In this document: positions 26,528 to 35,269 of the stretch, in pieces
Layout of the letters: every line of letters begins with the position of its first letter
Numbering within the stretch: the stretch's first letter is position 1
Assembly: GCA_029248405.1 (NCBI GenBank)
Contig: JAQWJJ010000016.1
Span: 310,001 to 374,000, forward strand
Direction: 5' to 3'
From: Flavobacteriaceae bacterium
GTDB taxonomy: Bacteria; Bacteroidota; Bacteroidia; Flavobacteriales; Flavobacteriaceae
DNA length: 64,000 nt
Notes under the pieces: model-generated
Databases searched by the model: none
What the model was told of the DNA's origin: nothing
Seen by the model: only the letters and a program-made list of their open reading frames with translations
Translations under genes and position numbers: made by a program

Positions 26528-26558
26528 TTTATCTCTGACCAAAAAAGAGGTATATTTG
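26528..26558 (+). promoter_or_regulatory. Promoter of the GT2-pyrC-DUF4296 operon
   Basis: TTTA at 26528-26531, exactly 19 bp, then TATATTTG at 26551-26558, ending 14 bp before the ATG at 26573. It shares its layout with the greA and tyrS promoters. Confidence 0.7.
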
Positions 26559-26572
26559 TCCAAAATTATTCC

Positions 26573-27304
26573 ATGTCTCTGGGTCTAATTATCATTCCGA
26601 CTTATAACGAAAAGGACAATATTGAAAAGTTAGTTAAGGCTATTTTTTCGATAGAACGTCCCTTCTCCATTTTGGTGGTTGATGATGGTTCTCCAGACGG
26701 CACGGCACAAAGGGTTAGAGCCCTTATGGGGAACTATCCTGACCGATTACATTTGTTGGAGCGCCACCATAAGCTTGGCTTGGGGCGTGCCTATATCGAT
26801 GGTTTCCGATGGGCCCTGCAGGGCGACTACCAGTGCATCTTTGAAATGGACGCAGATTTCTCGCACAATCCAGTTGATTTGCCTCGTCTTTTTGACGCTT
26901 GTCTTCAAGATGGTGTTGATATGGCTATTGGCTCACGTTATGTGACAGGAGTTAATGTGGTCAATTGGCCAATGAGTCGCGTGCTACTATCTTGGTTGGC
27001 TTCTAAATATGTCCGCTGGATTACAGGATTGCCTGTTCATGATACTACAGCAGGTTTTGTGTGTTATCAAAGGCGTGTTCTTGAGGCCATTTCATTGGAT
27101 AAAATAAAATTTATTGGCTATGCCTTTCAAATTGAAATGAAATATAAGGCTCATCTATTGGGCTTTCACTTAAAGGAGATCCCTGTTGTATTTACGGACA
27201 GAACATTGGGAGAGTCAAAGCTCAGTAAGGGGATTATATCAGAAGCAATTTTTGGCGTGCTGGCCATGAAAGTTAAAAGAATGATAAAGCAACTAGATTT
27301 ATGA
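26573..27304 (+). CDS. Polyprenol monophosphomannose synthase-like GT2 glycosyltransferase
   Basis: The 243-aa protein is a complete GT-A domain: LIIIPTYNEKDNIEKLV at the start, DDGSPDGTA near residue 38, and the catalytic EMDADFSHNP near residue 90. GSRYVTG and the DTTAGFVCYQRRVLE block follow; this pattern is that of dolichol-/polyprenol-phosphate mannose synthases. It would move a hexose from a nucleotide sugar to undecaprenyl phosphate at the inner membrane. I place the start at 26573, just after the promoter; the longer reading overlaps it. It overlaps dihydroorotase by 4 bp (ATGA). Confidence 0.92.
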   Translation: MSLGLIIIPTYNEKDNIEKLVKAIFSIERPFSILVVDDGSPDGTAQRVRALMGNYPDRLHLLERHHKLGLGRAYIDGFRWALQGDYQCIFEMDADFSHNPVDLPRLFDACLQDGVDMAIGSRYVTGVNVVNWPMSRVLLSWLASKYVRWITGLPVHDTTAGFVCYQRRVLEAISLDKIKFIGYAFQIEMKYKAHLLGFHLKEIPVVFTDRTLGESKLSKGIISEAIFGVLAMKVKRMIKQLDL

Positions 27305-28644
27305 GTGATTCAATATTGATTAAAAATGCCAAGTTAGTAAGTGAAGATGGTATTGTCGCGAGTGATGTGCTCATCGTTGGCGATAGGATTGCCGAAATAG
27401 GCCCATCGATCAGTTTGAAATCTTCTGGAACTCTTGTGGTCGATGCTGATGGTCTTTATTTGATGCCAGGCATGATCGATGATCAGGTTCATTTCAGAGA
27501 ACCCGGTTTGACCCATAAAGCAACAATTGAATCAGAGTCCAGAGCTGCTGTAGCCGGCGGTATTACGAGTTTCATTGAGATGCCCAATACAATACCTCAG
27601 GCCACAACAATGGACCTCGTCGAAAATAAGTTTGAGATTGCTGCTCAAGGCTCATGGGCGAATTATTCATTCATGCTAGGCGGTACCAATGAAAACCTTA
27701 AGGATTTAGTTGAGGCTGATCCGACAAAAATTGCGGGAATTAAATTATTTTTAGGTTCTTCGACAGGCAATATGCTGGTGGATGATCCAAAAGCCCTTGA
27801 AGCCATTTTTAGCCAAACTAAATTGGTGATTTCAGTGCACTGTGAAGATGAAGTCACCATCAAGAATAATCTTGAAAAGTATATCAAGAAATACGGAGAA
27901 AGCATCACCATGGAGATGCATCCCGAAATTCGTAGCGAGGAAGCTTGCTACGCTTCGAGCTCCAATGCCGTGGCTTTGGCCAAAAAGACAGGTGCGCGTC
28001 TGCATGTGTTTCACTTATCTACTGCAAAAGAAACTGAGCTGTTCAAGAAACACAGAGATGTCACGGCAAAAAAAATCACTTCTGAAGTTTGCATTCACCA
28101 TCTTTGGTTCAGTGACCAGGACTATGCGCTTCTGGGGTCAAAAATCAAATGGAATCCAGCAGTAAAAAAAGCTGCAGATCGGACTGGTCTGCGTAAGGCA
28201 CTGCTGGAAGATCGGATTGATGTCATCGCCACGGACCACGCACCGCATACTTGGGAAGAGAAAACACAGACCTACACCAAAGCCCCGTCGGGAGGACCGC
28301 TGGTGCAACACGCTTTGGTGGCTTTACTAGAATTATACCATCAAGGAGTCATCTCTCTGGAGAAAATTGTCGAGAAATTCGCGCATAATCCAGCACGATT
28401 ATTTGACATAAAGGAGCGCGGTTTTGTGCGAGAGGGGTATAAGGCGGACCTTGTTTTGGTAGACTTAAATGCGCCATGGACAGTCAGTAAGAGTAATATC
28501 CTCTATCATTGCGGATGGTCTCCTTTCGAAGGAACGGTCTTTAAATCTAGAGTCACCCATACCTTTGTCAATGGCATGCTGACCTATACAAGTGGTAAAT
28601 TTGTGAACCGCTCTAAAGGAGAGCGTCTAACTTTCAACCGTTGA
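27301..28644 (+). CDS. pyrC: Dihydroorotase
   Basis: The 447-aa amidohydrolase shows the dihydroorotase signature DDQVHFREPGLTHKATI near residue 60, the lysine region GIKLFLGSSTGNML near residue 145, metal-site blocks VHCEDE and HVFHLSTAKE, and the catalytic IATDHAPHTWEEK near residue 312. It closes carbamoyl aspartate to dihydroorotate in pyrimidine synthesis. The usual His-x-His metal pair is Gln-x-His here, a substitution I believe recurs in Bacteroidota enzymes. It lies in a coupled operon with the preceding GT2 and the following DUF4296 lipoprotein. Confidence 0.95.
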   Translation: MSDSILIKNAKLVSEDGIVASDVLIVGDRIAEIGPSISLKSSGTLVVDADGLYLMPGMIDDQVHFREPGLTHKATIESESRAAVAGGITSFIEMPNTIPQATTMDLVENKFEIAAQGSWANYSFMLGGTNENLKDLVEADPTKIAGIKLFLGSSTGNMLVDDPKALEAIFSQTKLVISVHCEDEVTIKNNLEKYIKKYGESITMEMHPEIRSEEACYASSSNAVALAKKTGARLHVFHLSTAKETELFKKHRDVTAKKITSEVCIHHLWFSDQDYALLGSKIKWNPAVKKAADRTGLRKALLEDRIDVIATDHAPHTWEEKTQTYTKAPSGGPLVQHALVALLELYHQGVISLEKIVEKFAHNPARLFDIKERGFVREGYKADLVLVDLNAPWTVSKSNILYHCGWSPFEGTVFKSRVTHTFVNGMLTYTSGKFVNRSKGERLTFNR

Positions 28645-29093
28645 ATGCGTCTAGATACATAGCGTTTTTATTTTTGATGCTGTTGGGTTGTCAGGAAGTC
28701 ACCAGACCTGAGCGGCCAGAAAATTTAATAGATGATCAAACTATGGTCTCCCTATTGGTTGATGCTTATTTAGGTAATGCCGCAAGAAGCAATAATAATA
28801 GAGTCTTACGCGAAGAGGGCATACAAATCGATTCTGTCTTATATGCTAAGTATGGTATTGATAGTCTGCAAATGGCTTCTAGTACGGCTTATTACGCTGC
28901 AGAAATTAACAGTTACCTCCTGATTCTGGATCAGGTTGAAGACCGCCTTTCCTTATTGAAAAAGGAACTAGATTCTTTAGCTAGAGTTGATGCCGAGCAA
29001 CAGCGCCTAGAGAAGGAACACGCTAATAGAAGCCCACAACGCACCCCTTCTTCAGAGGCGGGCCAAGGATTGATCGCGCCAGTCAAGGATTAA
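28641..29093 (+). CDS. DUF4296 lipoprotein with TTG start
   Basis: This 150-aa lipoprotein begins with a short signal peptide and lipobox LLGC (residues 14-17), then the DUF4296 domain with MVSLLVDAYLGNAAR and the YGIDSLQMASSTAYYA block, and ends in a charged, coiled-coil-like tail. The only start consistent with a full signal peptide is the TTG at 28641, which overlaps the dihydroorotase TGA as TTGA. The ATG at 28645 is in another frame and stops at once, and the internal ATG would leave only four residues before the lipobox cysteine. The family has no known function. A repeated co-occurrence with dihydroorotase in Flavobacteriia is my recollection. Confidence 0.85.
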   Translation: MNASRYIAFLFLMLLGCQEVTRPERPENLIDDQTMVSLLVDAYLGNAARSNNNRVLREEGIQIDSVLYAKYGIDSLQMASSTAYYAAEINSYLLILDQVEDRLSLLKKELDSLARVDAEQQRLEKEHANRSPQRTPSSEAGQGLIAPVKD

Positions 29094-30094
29094 GTTTGAT
29101 AAGGCGACAAACTGCAAATTCGTTTTAATGTTTGTGCAATGTCCTGCATAGGCAAGCCCGTGGTCCGCACGAGTGTTTGCTTATCGTAGCTCGAGGCACG
29201 AAACATGGCGCGCACATAAGCCATCGGTAGTTTTTGCGGTCTCCGCAATATTTTGGACAAGACAAAATCGATATTACTGGCAAGAATCAGGAGGGATCGT
29301 GGTGCCTTTATTTGGGGTTTGGGTTGGGTAAAATTATCACAAAGTTGATCCAAGATTTGGCGGAATGCAGCATTGTGGCTGACAAAAATAAAGGCTTCAT
29401 TTTGAGCAGGGCCCTCCATCAGGGCAATCCCGTGGCGCACAACGTCACGAACATCTATGAAACCAGTCCCACCCATAGGATAAAATAGGGGGCGCTTTGC
29501 TGCGTGCTTGATGAGTTTTCCGCTTCCGGAATGCCAATAACCTTCGCCTAAAATAACGCCTGGACGGATAATCAATACGTCAAGGCCTTCTTGTTGACCG
29601 CGCCAAACCTCCATTTCTCCCCCATATTTCGTAAGAGCATAAGGATCTTCAAATGTTTCAGATGCGCCGTCTGAAAGGTCCTCGGTTCCTTCTGCTGTAT
29701 TTTGACCAATAGCGGCAATACTGCTGACATAAAATAGTTTTTGTATTTGATGGGCCAAGCAGGCATTGACAATATTGGCCGTGCCTTCAACATTTATTTT
29801 CTTCAGTCGGTCCAGCTCAGACCATTCAAAATTGATGAGCCCAGCCACATGATAAACCTCTGTGATATTATCCATTATTTGATTGAGGCGAAAGACATCG
29901 TTGATGTCGCACTCCACCCAGTCAATGCGATCAAATACAGCTTCGACGTCTTGAGTGTAATAGGAAAAAACCTCTTTGACTTGTTCAAAACGTTTTTGGG
30001 ACCTGTAGAGCGCCCGGACTTTCTTGTGGTTTTGGCTCAATTGATGAACCAAATGTGCCCCTAAAAAACCTGTTGCCCCCGTGACTAATATCAT
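29090..30094 (-). CDS. NAD-dependent epimerase/dehydratase-family (extended SDR) protein
   Basis: The 334-aa enzyme has the extended SDR dinucleotide motif GATGFLGAHL at residues 6-15, the VYHVAGLINF block, the active-site Ser (YVSSIAAIG) near residue 123, and the catalytic YALTK near residue 152. It closely resembles the dihydroflavonol reductase-like branch of SDRs. Substrate cannot be assigned. Its 3' end overlaps the DUF4296 stop by 4 bp (convergent). The upstream sequence on its strand contains TACCTTTA, one mismatch from the promoter consensus. Confidence 0.9.
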   Translation of the reverse strand: MILVTGATGFLGAHLVHQLSQNHKKVRALYRSQKRFEQVKEVFSYYTQDVEAVFDRIDWVECDINDVFRLNQIMDNITEVYHVAGLINFEWSELDRLKKINVEGTANIVNACLAHQIQKLFYVSSIAAIGQNTAEGTEDLSDGASETFEDPYALTKYGGEMEVWRGQQEGLDVLIIRPGVILGEGYWHSGSGKLIKHAAKRPLFYPMGGTGFIDVRDVVRHGIALMEGPAQNEAFIFVSHNAAFRQILDQLCDNFTQPKPQIKAPRSLLILASNIDFVLSKILRRPQKLPMAYVRAMFRASSYDKQTLVRTTGLPMQDIAQTLKRICSLSPYQT

Positions 30095-30149
30095 ACCCTA
30101 AAGGTACTATTTTAGACCTATATCAATTTAAAAATTAGCCTTCAGAAAC

Positions 30150-30180
30150 TTTAGTTTTTTCATTGGGCCGTTTATCTTTG
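30150..30180 (+). promoter_or_regulatory. tyrS promoter
   Basis: TTTA at 30150-30153, 19 bp, then TATCTTTG at 30173-30180. The box ends 16 bp before the tyrS ATG, so the leader is very short. Confidence 0.7.
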
Positions 30181-30196
30181 CTTCAAAAGCACAATT

Positions 30197-31495
30197 ATGC
30201 CCAAAAATTTTATTCAAGAATTGCAATGGAGAGGTCTCATACACGATGTGATGCCGGACACAGAAGAGCATCTTCTGTCGGAAATGCGCTCTGGTTATGT
30301 TGGGTTTGATCCAACTGCAGATTCTTTGCATATTGGAAATTTGGTACCTATTATGGTGTTGGCTCATTTTCAGCGTTGTGGACATCGCCCAATTGCTCTT
30401 GTTGGCGGCGCTACGGGGATGATTGGTGATCCTTCTGGGAAATCGGTTGAGCGACAATTTTTGGATGAAAACATCCTCAAGCACAATCAAGAGTGTGTGC
30501 GCAAACAGTTGTCACATTTTTTAGATTTTACAAGCGGTTCAGCGCATCAAGCCCAAATGGTCAACAACTATGATTGGATGAAGTCCATGAGCTTTTTGGA
30601 TTTTATCAGAGATGTGGGCAAACACATAACCGTCAATTATATGATGGCCAAAGATTCAGTCAAAAATAGAATTGGCGGTCAGGATTCTGACGGCATGTCT
30701 TTTACAGAATTTACCTACCAACTGGTGCAAGGATATGATTTTCTGCATTTGTTTCAGCACCAAGGTTGTACCCTTCAAATGGGCGGAAGTGATCAATGGG
30801 GCAATATCACTACCGGTACGGAATTGATCAGGAGAATTGGTCACGGTAAAGGCTTTGCATTGACCTGTCCTTTGATCACTAAAAGTGACGGCAGTAAGTT
30901 TGGCAAAAGTGAGGGGGGAAATGTCTGGCTGGACGCCCAACGCACCTCACCTTATAAATTTTATCAATATTGGCTCAACACGAGCGACGAAGATGCCCAG
31001 AAATACATCAAGATCTTTACCTTCTTGGATGAAGACACCATTAAATCTTTGACTTTAGAGCATCAGCAAAGCCCTCATTTGCGCTTGTTGCAAAAGAGAT
31101 TGGCCCAAGAGGTCACCATCACCGTTCATGGAGAAGATCAGTATCAAAATGCACTAAAGGCTTCAGAAATTCTTTTCGGCAAATCAACATCAGAAGATTT
31201 GCTGGCTTTGGACCAAGAGACCTTCTTGGATGTTTTTGATGGTGTGCCACAAACAGAAGTCTCATTGGAAGACCTGGAGCAATCCATTGACATCATCAGT
31301 GCCCTTGTTGAAAAGTCAGGATTTTTAAAATCTAATGGAGAGGCCCGACGTGCCCTAAAAGAGCAGAGTATCTCAGTCAATAAATCACGTGTTGGAGACG
31401 ACTATTTTTTGCGGACAACAGACTTGATTAGTGAACAATTTATTTTGCTGCAAAGAGGAAAGAAAAACTACTTCATCCTTAAATTTAGGAGTTAA
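30197..31495 (+). CDS. tyrS: Tyrosyl-tRNA synthetase
   Basis: The 432-aa class-I synthetase has the HIGH-equivalent [14 protein letters not shown] near residue 42, the tyrosine pocket block [12 protein letters not shown] near residue 177, [12 protein letters not shown] near 196, and the KMSKS-equivalent [12 protein letters not shown] near 234. A C-terminal S4 RNA-binding domain follows from about residue 365 ([22 protein letters not shown]). It charges tRNA-Tyr. It is a single-gene unit with a clear promoter and converges on the DUF350 gene. Confidence 0.98.
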   Translation: MPKNFIQELQWRGLIHDVMPDTEEHLLSEMRSGYVGFDPTADSLHIGNLVPIMVLAHFQRCGHRPIALVGGATGMIGDPSGKSVERQFLDENILKHNQECVRKQLSHFLDFTSGSAHQAQMVNNYDWMKSMSFLDFIRDVGKHITVNYMMAKDSVKNRIGGQDSDGMSFTEFTYQLVQGYDFLHLFQHQGCTLQMGGSDQWGNITTGTELIRRIGHGKGFALTCPLITKSDGSKFGKSEGGNVWLDAQRTSPYKFYQYWLNTSDEDAQKYIKIFTFLDEDTIKSLTLEHQQSPHLRLLQKRLAQEVTITVHGEDQYQNALKASEILFGKSTSEDLLALDQETFLDVFDGVPQTEVSLEDLEQSIDIISALVEKSGFLKSNGEARRALKEQSISVNKSRVGDDYFLRTTDLISEQFILLQRGKKNYFILKFRS

Positions 31496-31505
31496 GCCTT
31501 TGTGC

Positions 31506-32021
31506 CTACAGAAAGAAATGTGCTTGTGGGTAGGGCAATAATGCACTGACCAACACGGCAATACTATCCTTGACGATGAGTGTAATACTGATCAAGGTGG
31601 TCGCCACAATGATGGCAACAGCCATATTATTGTTTTTTATTTCGGCGTACTCATTAATGCCTTGAGTCAAAATACTGAACAAGAGAAAAACGGCGCCATT
31701 AATGATGACCGAGATCAAAAACCCAATCAATAAGTACAGGCCTGAATATAAAATAATGGTTTTATAGTCTGGAGCATCTCCTTGAGTTGTTGCCAGTCTT
31801 ACAACTTGAGTGATAGACGGTAATATTTCACTCAAGATCAGCCCAATATTAAGAATCACACCAGAAGTAAAAATGGTAAACGCCAGGTGGTTGCCGCTGA
31901 GGTCATTTCCCTTAAAAAACAGGCGTTGAAGCATCCGGTAGGAGACATAGATGATGCCGACGGTAATGATGATTGAAAAAATGATTTCAAAGAGGGCTAA
32001 AATAAATAATGAACTGTTCAT
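31506..32021 (-). CDS. DUF350 (UPF0719) membrane protein
   Basis: A 171-aa protein with four or five membrane segments and the DUF350 repeat pattern, in which two similar pairs of helices (around AFTIFTSGVILNIGLILSE and AVAIIVATTLISITLIVKDS) each carry a small/Asn or Ser-rich core. The family occurs widely in bacteria and lacks a described activity. The start lies 3 bp after the transglutaminase-like gene's stop, making it the last gene of a three-gene minus-strand operon with LuxE-like and transglutaminase-like partners. Confidence 0.85.
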   Translation of the reverse strand: MNSSLFILALFEIIFSIIITVGIIYVSYRMLQRLFFKGNDLSGNHLAFTIFTSGVILNIGLILSEILPSITQVVRLATTQGDAPDYKTIILYSGLYLLIGFLISVIINGAVFLLFSILTQGINEYAEIKNNNMAVAIIVATTLISITLIVKDSIAVLVSALLPYPQAHFFL

Positions 32022-32024
32022 GTG

Positions 32025-32915
32025 TTATGGTTTATTGGTTAAAACAACATGCCAAAAATCCATGTTGCCAATGCTTTTGGGAAGATCTCCCATAGTGTAA
32101 AATTTGCCTGTAGTTTCCCAGGCCAGATATTTTTTTCCGCGAAATAACTTGTATTGCCCTGCTCCGGGTAAATTTATGCCTAAAATTGAATGTCTGTAGA
32201 CATCGCTATTGAGTATGGCCACATCAAAATTGAAAGCACTTAGGACACTAAAAATCATTACTGTTCGGGTATCACAATCTCCTTTGAGTGTTTGCATGAA
32301 TGCCACTGGGCTTTGAATACCGAAAGGCTGATTGCCAATGCAGCACTCTGGACAATCAATTAATAAATCATGGATCCATTGTTCATATGCCTCGGGCCCT
32401 AAGCAGGGATCCTGGAATACCAAGGCATAGGGTATGTCTTGAATACAACTCACGACCATGTCCGCAAACCGATCTGGTGTCAATTGTTTTGATTCATAGA
32501 TCTGGTAAAAAGCGTCCATAATGAGGTCCAAACTAGATTGGTTATTTTGAACCAAAAACCGGTATAAAGGCCCCCACAATGGGGTGTTCTCTTGCGGACG
32601 AAAACCATCCAGCTGATTTTGAAGTCGAGACACATCCTGAGTCCTTACGGCAAGGTCTACATTATATTTTTGACCATAATTATCACGCCACTGGCGCTCA
32701 TGTATATAGGCCGAAATGCTGTCGGTGTCTTGTTTGATCCATGAGATCTCTACATCATTCGTCAGGTTTGTCTCCCGCTCTGATTCCTGTTTTAAAGAAG
32801 TTTCATTCACCAACTTAATGGCATAAAGCCCCAAAACGACGATCACTGAAATGGTCATAAAGGGGCGCTTGTGCCACTTGATTTTGGAAAGGGATCCCTG
32901 GCGACTGGTCCTCAT
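32025..32915 (-). CDS. Membrane-anchored transglutaminase-like protein
   Basis: The 296-aa product has one N-terminal membrane segment (about residues 18-35), a linker, and a transglutaminase/protease-like fold. Its putative triad is Cys214 in KGDCDTRT, His242 in YRHSILGI and Glu267 in LAWETTG, where the third residue is usually Asp. Such proteins act as cysteine proteases, amidases or cross-linking enzymes. With the N-terminus in the cytoplasm, the domain would sit in the periplasm. It overlaps the LuxE-like gene by 4 bp (ATGA) and is followed 3 bp later by DUF350. The triad assignment rests on motif spacing. Substrate is unknown. Confidence 0.75.
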   Translation of the reverse strand: MRTSRQGSLSKIKWHKRPFMTISVIVVLGLYAIKLVNETSLKQESERETNLTNDVEISWIKQDTDSISAYIHERQWRDNYGQKYNVDLAVRTQDVSRLQNQLDGFRPQENTPLWGPLYRFLVQNNQSSLDLIMDAFYQIYESKQLTPDRFADMVVSCIQDIPYALVFQDPCLGPEAYEQWIHDLLIDCPECCIGNQPFGIQSPVAFMQTLKGDCDTRTVMIFSVLSAFNFDVAILNSDVYRHSILGINLPGAGQYKLFRGKKYLAWETTGKFYTMGDLPKSIGNMDFWHVVLTNKP

Positions 32916-33901
32916 GAGATCATCAGATTACAACCGCGCAGGTCACTATTGTCAAATCGCCCAAGCAGTTCAAAACTGCCATCTTGCTGAAGGATTGCTA
33001 AATCTTGAGTGGCAATAAAGGCGCAAGAGTTCAAATTGGCCAGGTCGATGACATTGACTCCTCCTGTTTTGTTTTGAACATAGCTAAAGGGGTCTTCAGT
33101 ATCCCGAGTGAGTACCTTCATCCAAGGCGGACAATGAAACCGACCATCCTTATGGGCATACGCCTGAGATAATAGCTCTGTCATGCCATATTCACTATGG
33201 ACAACGGGCAGCCCAAATCCAGTCTTTAGGATTTGGTGTAAATCTGATTTGATCATCTCTTTACGACGGCCTTTCATGCCGCCTGTCTCGATCAAGATGG
33301 TATTTGCTAACGACCACGGTCCTTTTTCCATGAGGTCCAATAGAGCATAGGAGACCCCAAATAAAATTATTTTGGTCCCTTGAGCATCAAGACGCCTTAT
33401 TTTATCGGCAAGCTCATCAAGGTTGTTGAGGTGAAAGCCACTTTCAGGATGCTGTGACGCCTCAATAAGCTTGTCCACCATATAGACCAAGGACGAGCCG
33501 CCCTGTTCCATGTAATTGGGCAAAAGTCCCATGATCACATAAGAGGCTGGAGGGCCAAAGGCCTGAGTAAACCCTGTCATGAAACTTTGCTGGTAAAGAT
33601 CCAGATCAGCCACAAAATGTTGGCTTAAATTTTGGCCAGTGGTGCCACTTGAAAAAAATACTTTTTCAAAAGGCACTTTTTCGACCGAGACTTCATGACT
33701 TTTGAATAGTTCTATAGGTAAAAACGGAATGTCCTCTAGTGCTGTTACATTTTTAACCTTGACCTTAAGGTGATCACAGTAGGATCTGTAGACAGGCACA
33801 TGAGCATGCTGGAATTGAAAAACCTCAAGTGATTTTTTCACAAATTCATCCGGAGACAGAGACTGGATTAATGAGGGTTTGAGATTTTCACGATTTGGCA
33901 T
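32912..33901 (-). CDS. LuxE-like acyl-protein synthetase / acyl-activating enzyme
   Basis: The 329-aa cytoplasmic protein matches the LuxE-type branch of adenylate-forming enzymes: DIPFLPIELFKSHEV near residue 59, the P-loop FFSSGTTGQNLSQHF near residue 83, and HSEYGMTELLSQAY near residue 235. LuxE activates a fatty acid as acyl-AMP and moves it to its own C-terminal cysteine; here Cys324 (RGCNLMIS) is six residues from the end and could play that part. No luciferase or LuxC/LuxD genes are nearby, so it is not a bioluminescence gene. I use the ATG at 33901. It is the first gene of a coupled operon with the transglutaminase-like protein and DUF350. Confidence 0.85.
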   Translation of the reverse strand: MPNRENLKPSLIQSLSPDEFVKKSLEVFQFQHAHVPVYRSYCDHLKVKVKNVTALEDIPFLPIELFKSHEVSVEKVPFEKVFFSSGTTGQNLSQHFVADLDLYQQSFMTGFTQAFGPPASYVIMGLLPNYMEQGGSSLVYMVDKLIEASQHPESGFHLNNLDELADKIRRLDAQGTKIILFGVSYALLDLMEKGPWSLANTILIETGGMKGRRKEMIKSDLHQILKTGFGLPVVHSEYGMTELLSQAYAHKDGRFHCPPWMKVLTRDTEDPFSYVQNKTGGVNVIDLANLNSCAFIATQDLAILQQDGSFELLGRFDNSDLRGCNLMIS

Positions 33902-33963
33902 GCCCAAAAATAATGAATATTGTGCCTATTGAAGAACTTCTGCGGAGGCAAATAAGCACCAGA

Positions 33964-34899
33964 TCATTCGATAATGAGCTTTTGTGTCCTGATATTTTTG
34001 TCCTTGATGATGCTCAAGAAATACAACCCACTTTGCAACATTGATACGTCATGGATGACGCCTTGGGAATGTCCTGTCCAAACATGATGTCCAAAAATAT
34101 CATAAAGTGCCATTTCTGTGTCAATATGGTCGGACCCAACTAGGGTAAAGCTTTGGCGTGTGGGGTTGGGGAAAATAACAGGGTCAGGTTGTTTTGTACT
34201 CGTGTCGCTCAGGATGCCTTGAACTTCAACGCGGTCCAAATAGAAGGCCTCTGCCGCCGTATTATTGCGTGCCGTAACAATCAGTTGTACCCGATTGAAT
34301 CTGCTGATGTCTGCAGTAAGATTGAGCCATCGTCCTTCAATATTCAAGTCATTGATGTCGTTTCCGGTGGTGTTCAGCAGATCTATTTGACCTTGTTGTT
34401 CTAAGTCTTTGACATAAATATGCAAGCGATCAGACTGTGCAGAATTGGCCACTCCATCGCCTTCATACCCAGTAGGCGCGATGAACACGTCTATCGCAAT
34501 TGATGCCTGGTCAACACCCTGGAGGTCTATTGGGGTGAATTCTAAGGTGTAATTTCCATCACAGTCACTTATTTCATAGCCTTGAGTGCCCTCACTAAAG
34601 TCACCGACAATAGTCGTCCTGTCCGTGATGCCGACCGAGTCGCCATCACTCAGGCCAACACTCGCTTGGTCATAAGGTGAATAATAAGCATTGAAACCTA
34701 ATTCTTGGTTTGTTTCTGGCCAATTCAAAATCGGCTGTTCATTTTGGTTGTCTAAGGGATGTGGTGTGGCTGGATCCATTGGGTCAAAATAAAGCGCATT
34801 TGGACAGGGAATTCCCTCAAAGCTTGTGCTGATAATTTGGGCGCGGACTTGGCTGAAAGTGCCGAAAATAAAAAATGAGTAAAAGAATAAATACTTCAT
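33964..34899 (-). CDS. Secreted protein with T9SS type A sorting domain
   Basis: The 311-aa protein has a signal peptide (MKYLFFYSFFIFGTFSQVRAQ), a jelly-roll-like middle (residues about 25-225) with LEFTPIDLQGVDQASIAIDV and FYLDRVEVQG strands typical of carbohydrate-binding or hyalin-like modules, and a C-terminal T9SS sorting domain (FPNPTRQSFTLVG through RTQKLIIE). It should be exported by Sec, moved across the outer membrane by the type IX machinery and attached to the surface or released. There is no recognisable catalytic domain. The gene precedes the LuxE-like operon by 62 bp on the same strand and may be co-transcribed. Confidence 0.88.
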   Translation of the reverse strand: MKYLFFYSFFIFGTFSQVRAQIISTSFEGIPCPNALYFDPMDPATPHPLDNQNEQPILNWPETNQELGFNAYYSPYDQASVGLSDGDSVGITDRTTIVGDFSEGTQGYEISDCDGNYTLEFTPIDLQGVDQASIAIDVFIAPTGYEGDGVANSAQSDRLHIYVKDLEQQGQIDLLNTTGNDINDLNIEGRWLNLTADISRFNRVQLIVTARNNTAAEAFYLDRVEVQGILSDTSTKQPDPVIFPNPTRQSFTLVGSDHIDTEMALYDIFGHHVWTGHSQGVIHDVSMLQSGLYFLSIIKDKNIRTQKLIIE

Positions 34900-35269
34900 G
34901 TTGGTCAATTAAAAAATGAATAATGATGTGTTACTGGAGAGATTTATTGTTGGCCCAATAGCAACAAGAAAAAGGGGCTATTCTTGGCGCTCGGCAGCTG
35001 GAAAATTTACTTGGCCAGCCATTTGGACAGGAGGTAAAATTAGATAAAGACTGGGTTGAAAAACGAACTGCAAATGATCATAAATGAATTACAATTGTTC
35101 TATTCATAAATACTGACATGGCTATTTTTGTGGTGCGGTTGATTTTCATGCACGGTATGCTATTTTTCTTTAACTTGGCTCATGTTACGGAATGGTTAAG
35201 ATTAGGCGCCTTGTTAAGCATCAGATTTATTAAACATTATCTTTACCAAGACTCATGTATTCTTGACCT
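34900..35269. other. Intergenic region with near-consensus promoter for the response regulator
   Basis: This 370-bp divergent spacer has no open reading frame that I would call a gene. TATCTTTA at 35238-35245, one mismatch from TAnnTTTG, lies 24 bp before the ATG of the response regulator. A short inverted repeat (TTGTTG with CAACAA) lies near 34947-34967. Nothing else is recognisable. Confidence 0.5.

Noticed and set aside
28645-28660. ATG start for the DUF4296 gene
   Set aside because: The frame opened by this ATG stops after five codons; the signal peptide is in the TTG frame.
32912-33901. Bioluminescence gene (luxE)
   Set aside because: No luxC, luxD, luxA or luxB are nearby; the family is broader than bioluminescence.
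34947-34967. Inverted repeat TTGTTG/CAACAA as terminator
   Set aside because: No T tract follows in either direction and the stem is short; probably chance in an AT-rich spacer.
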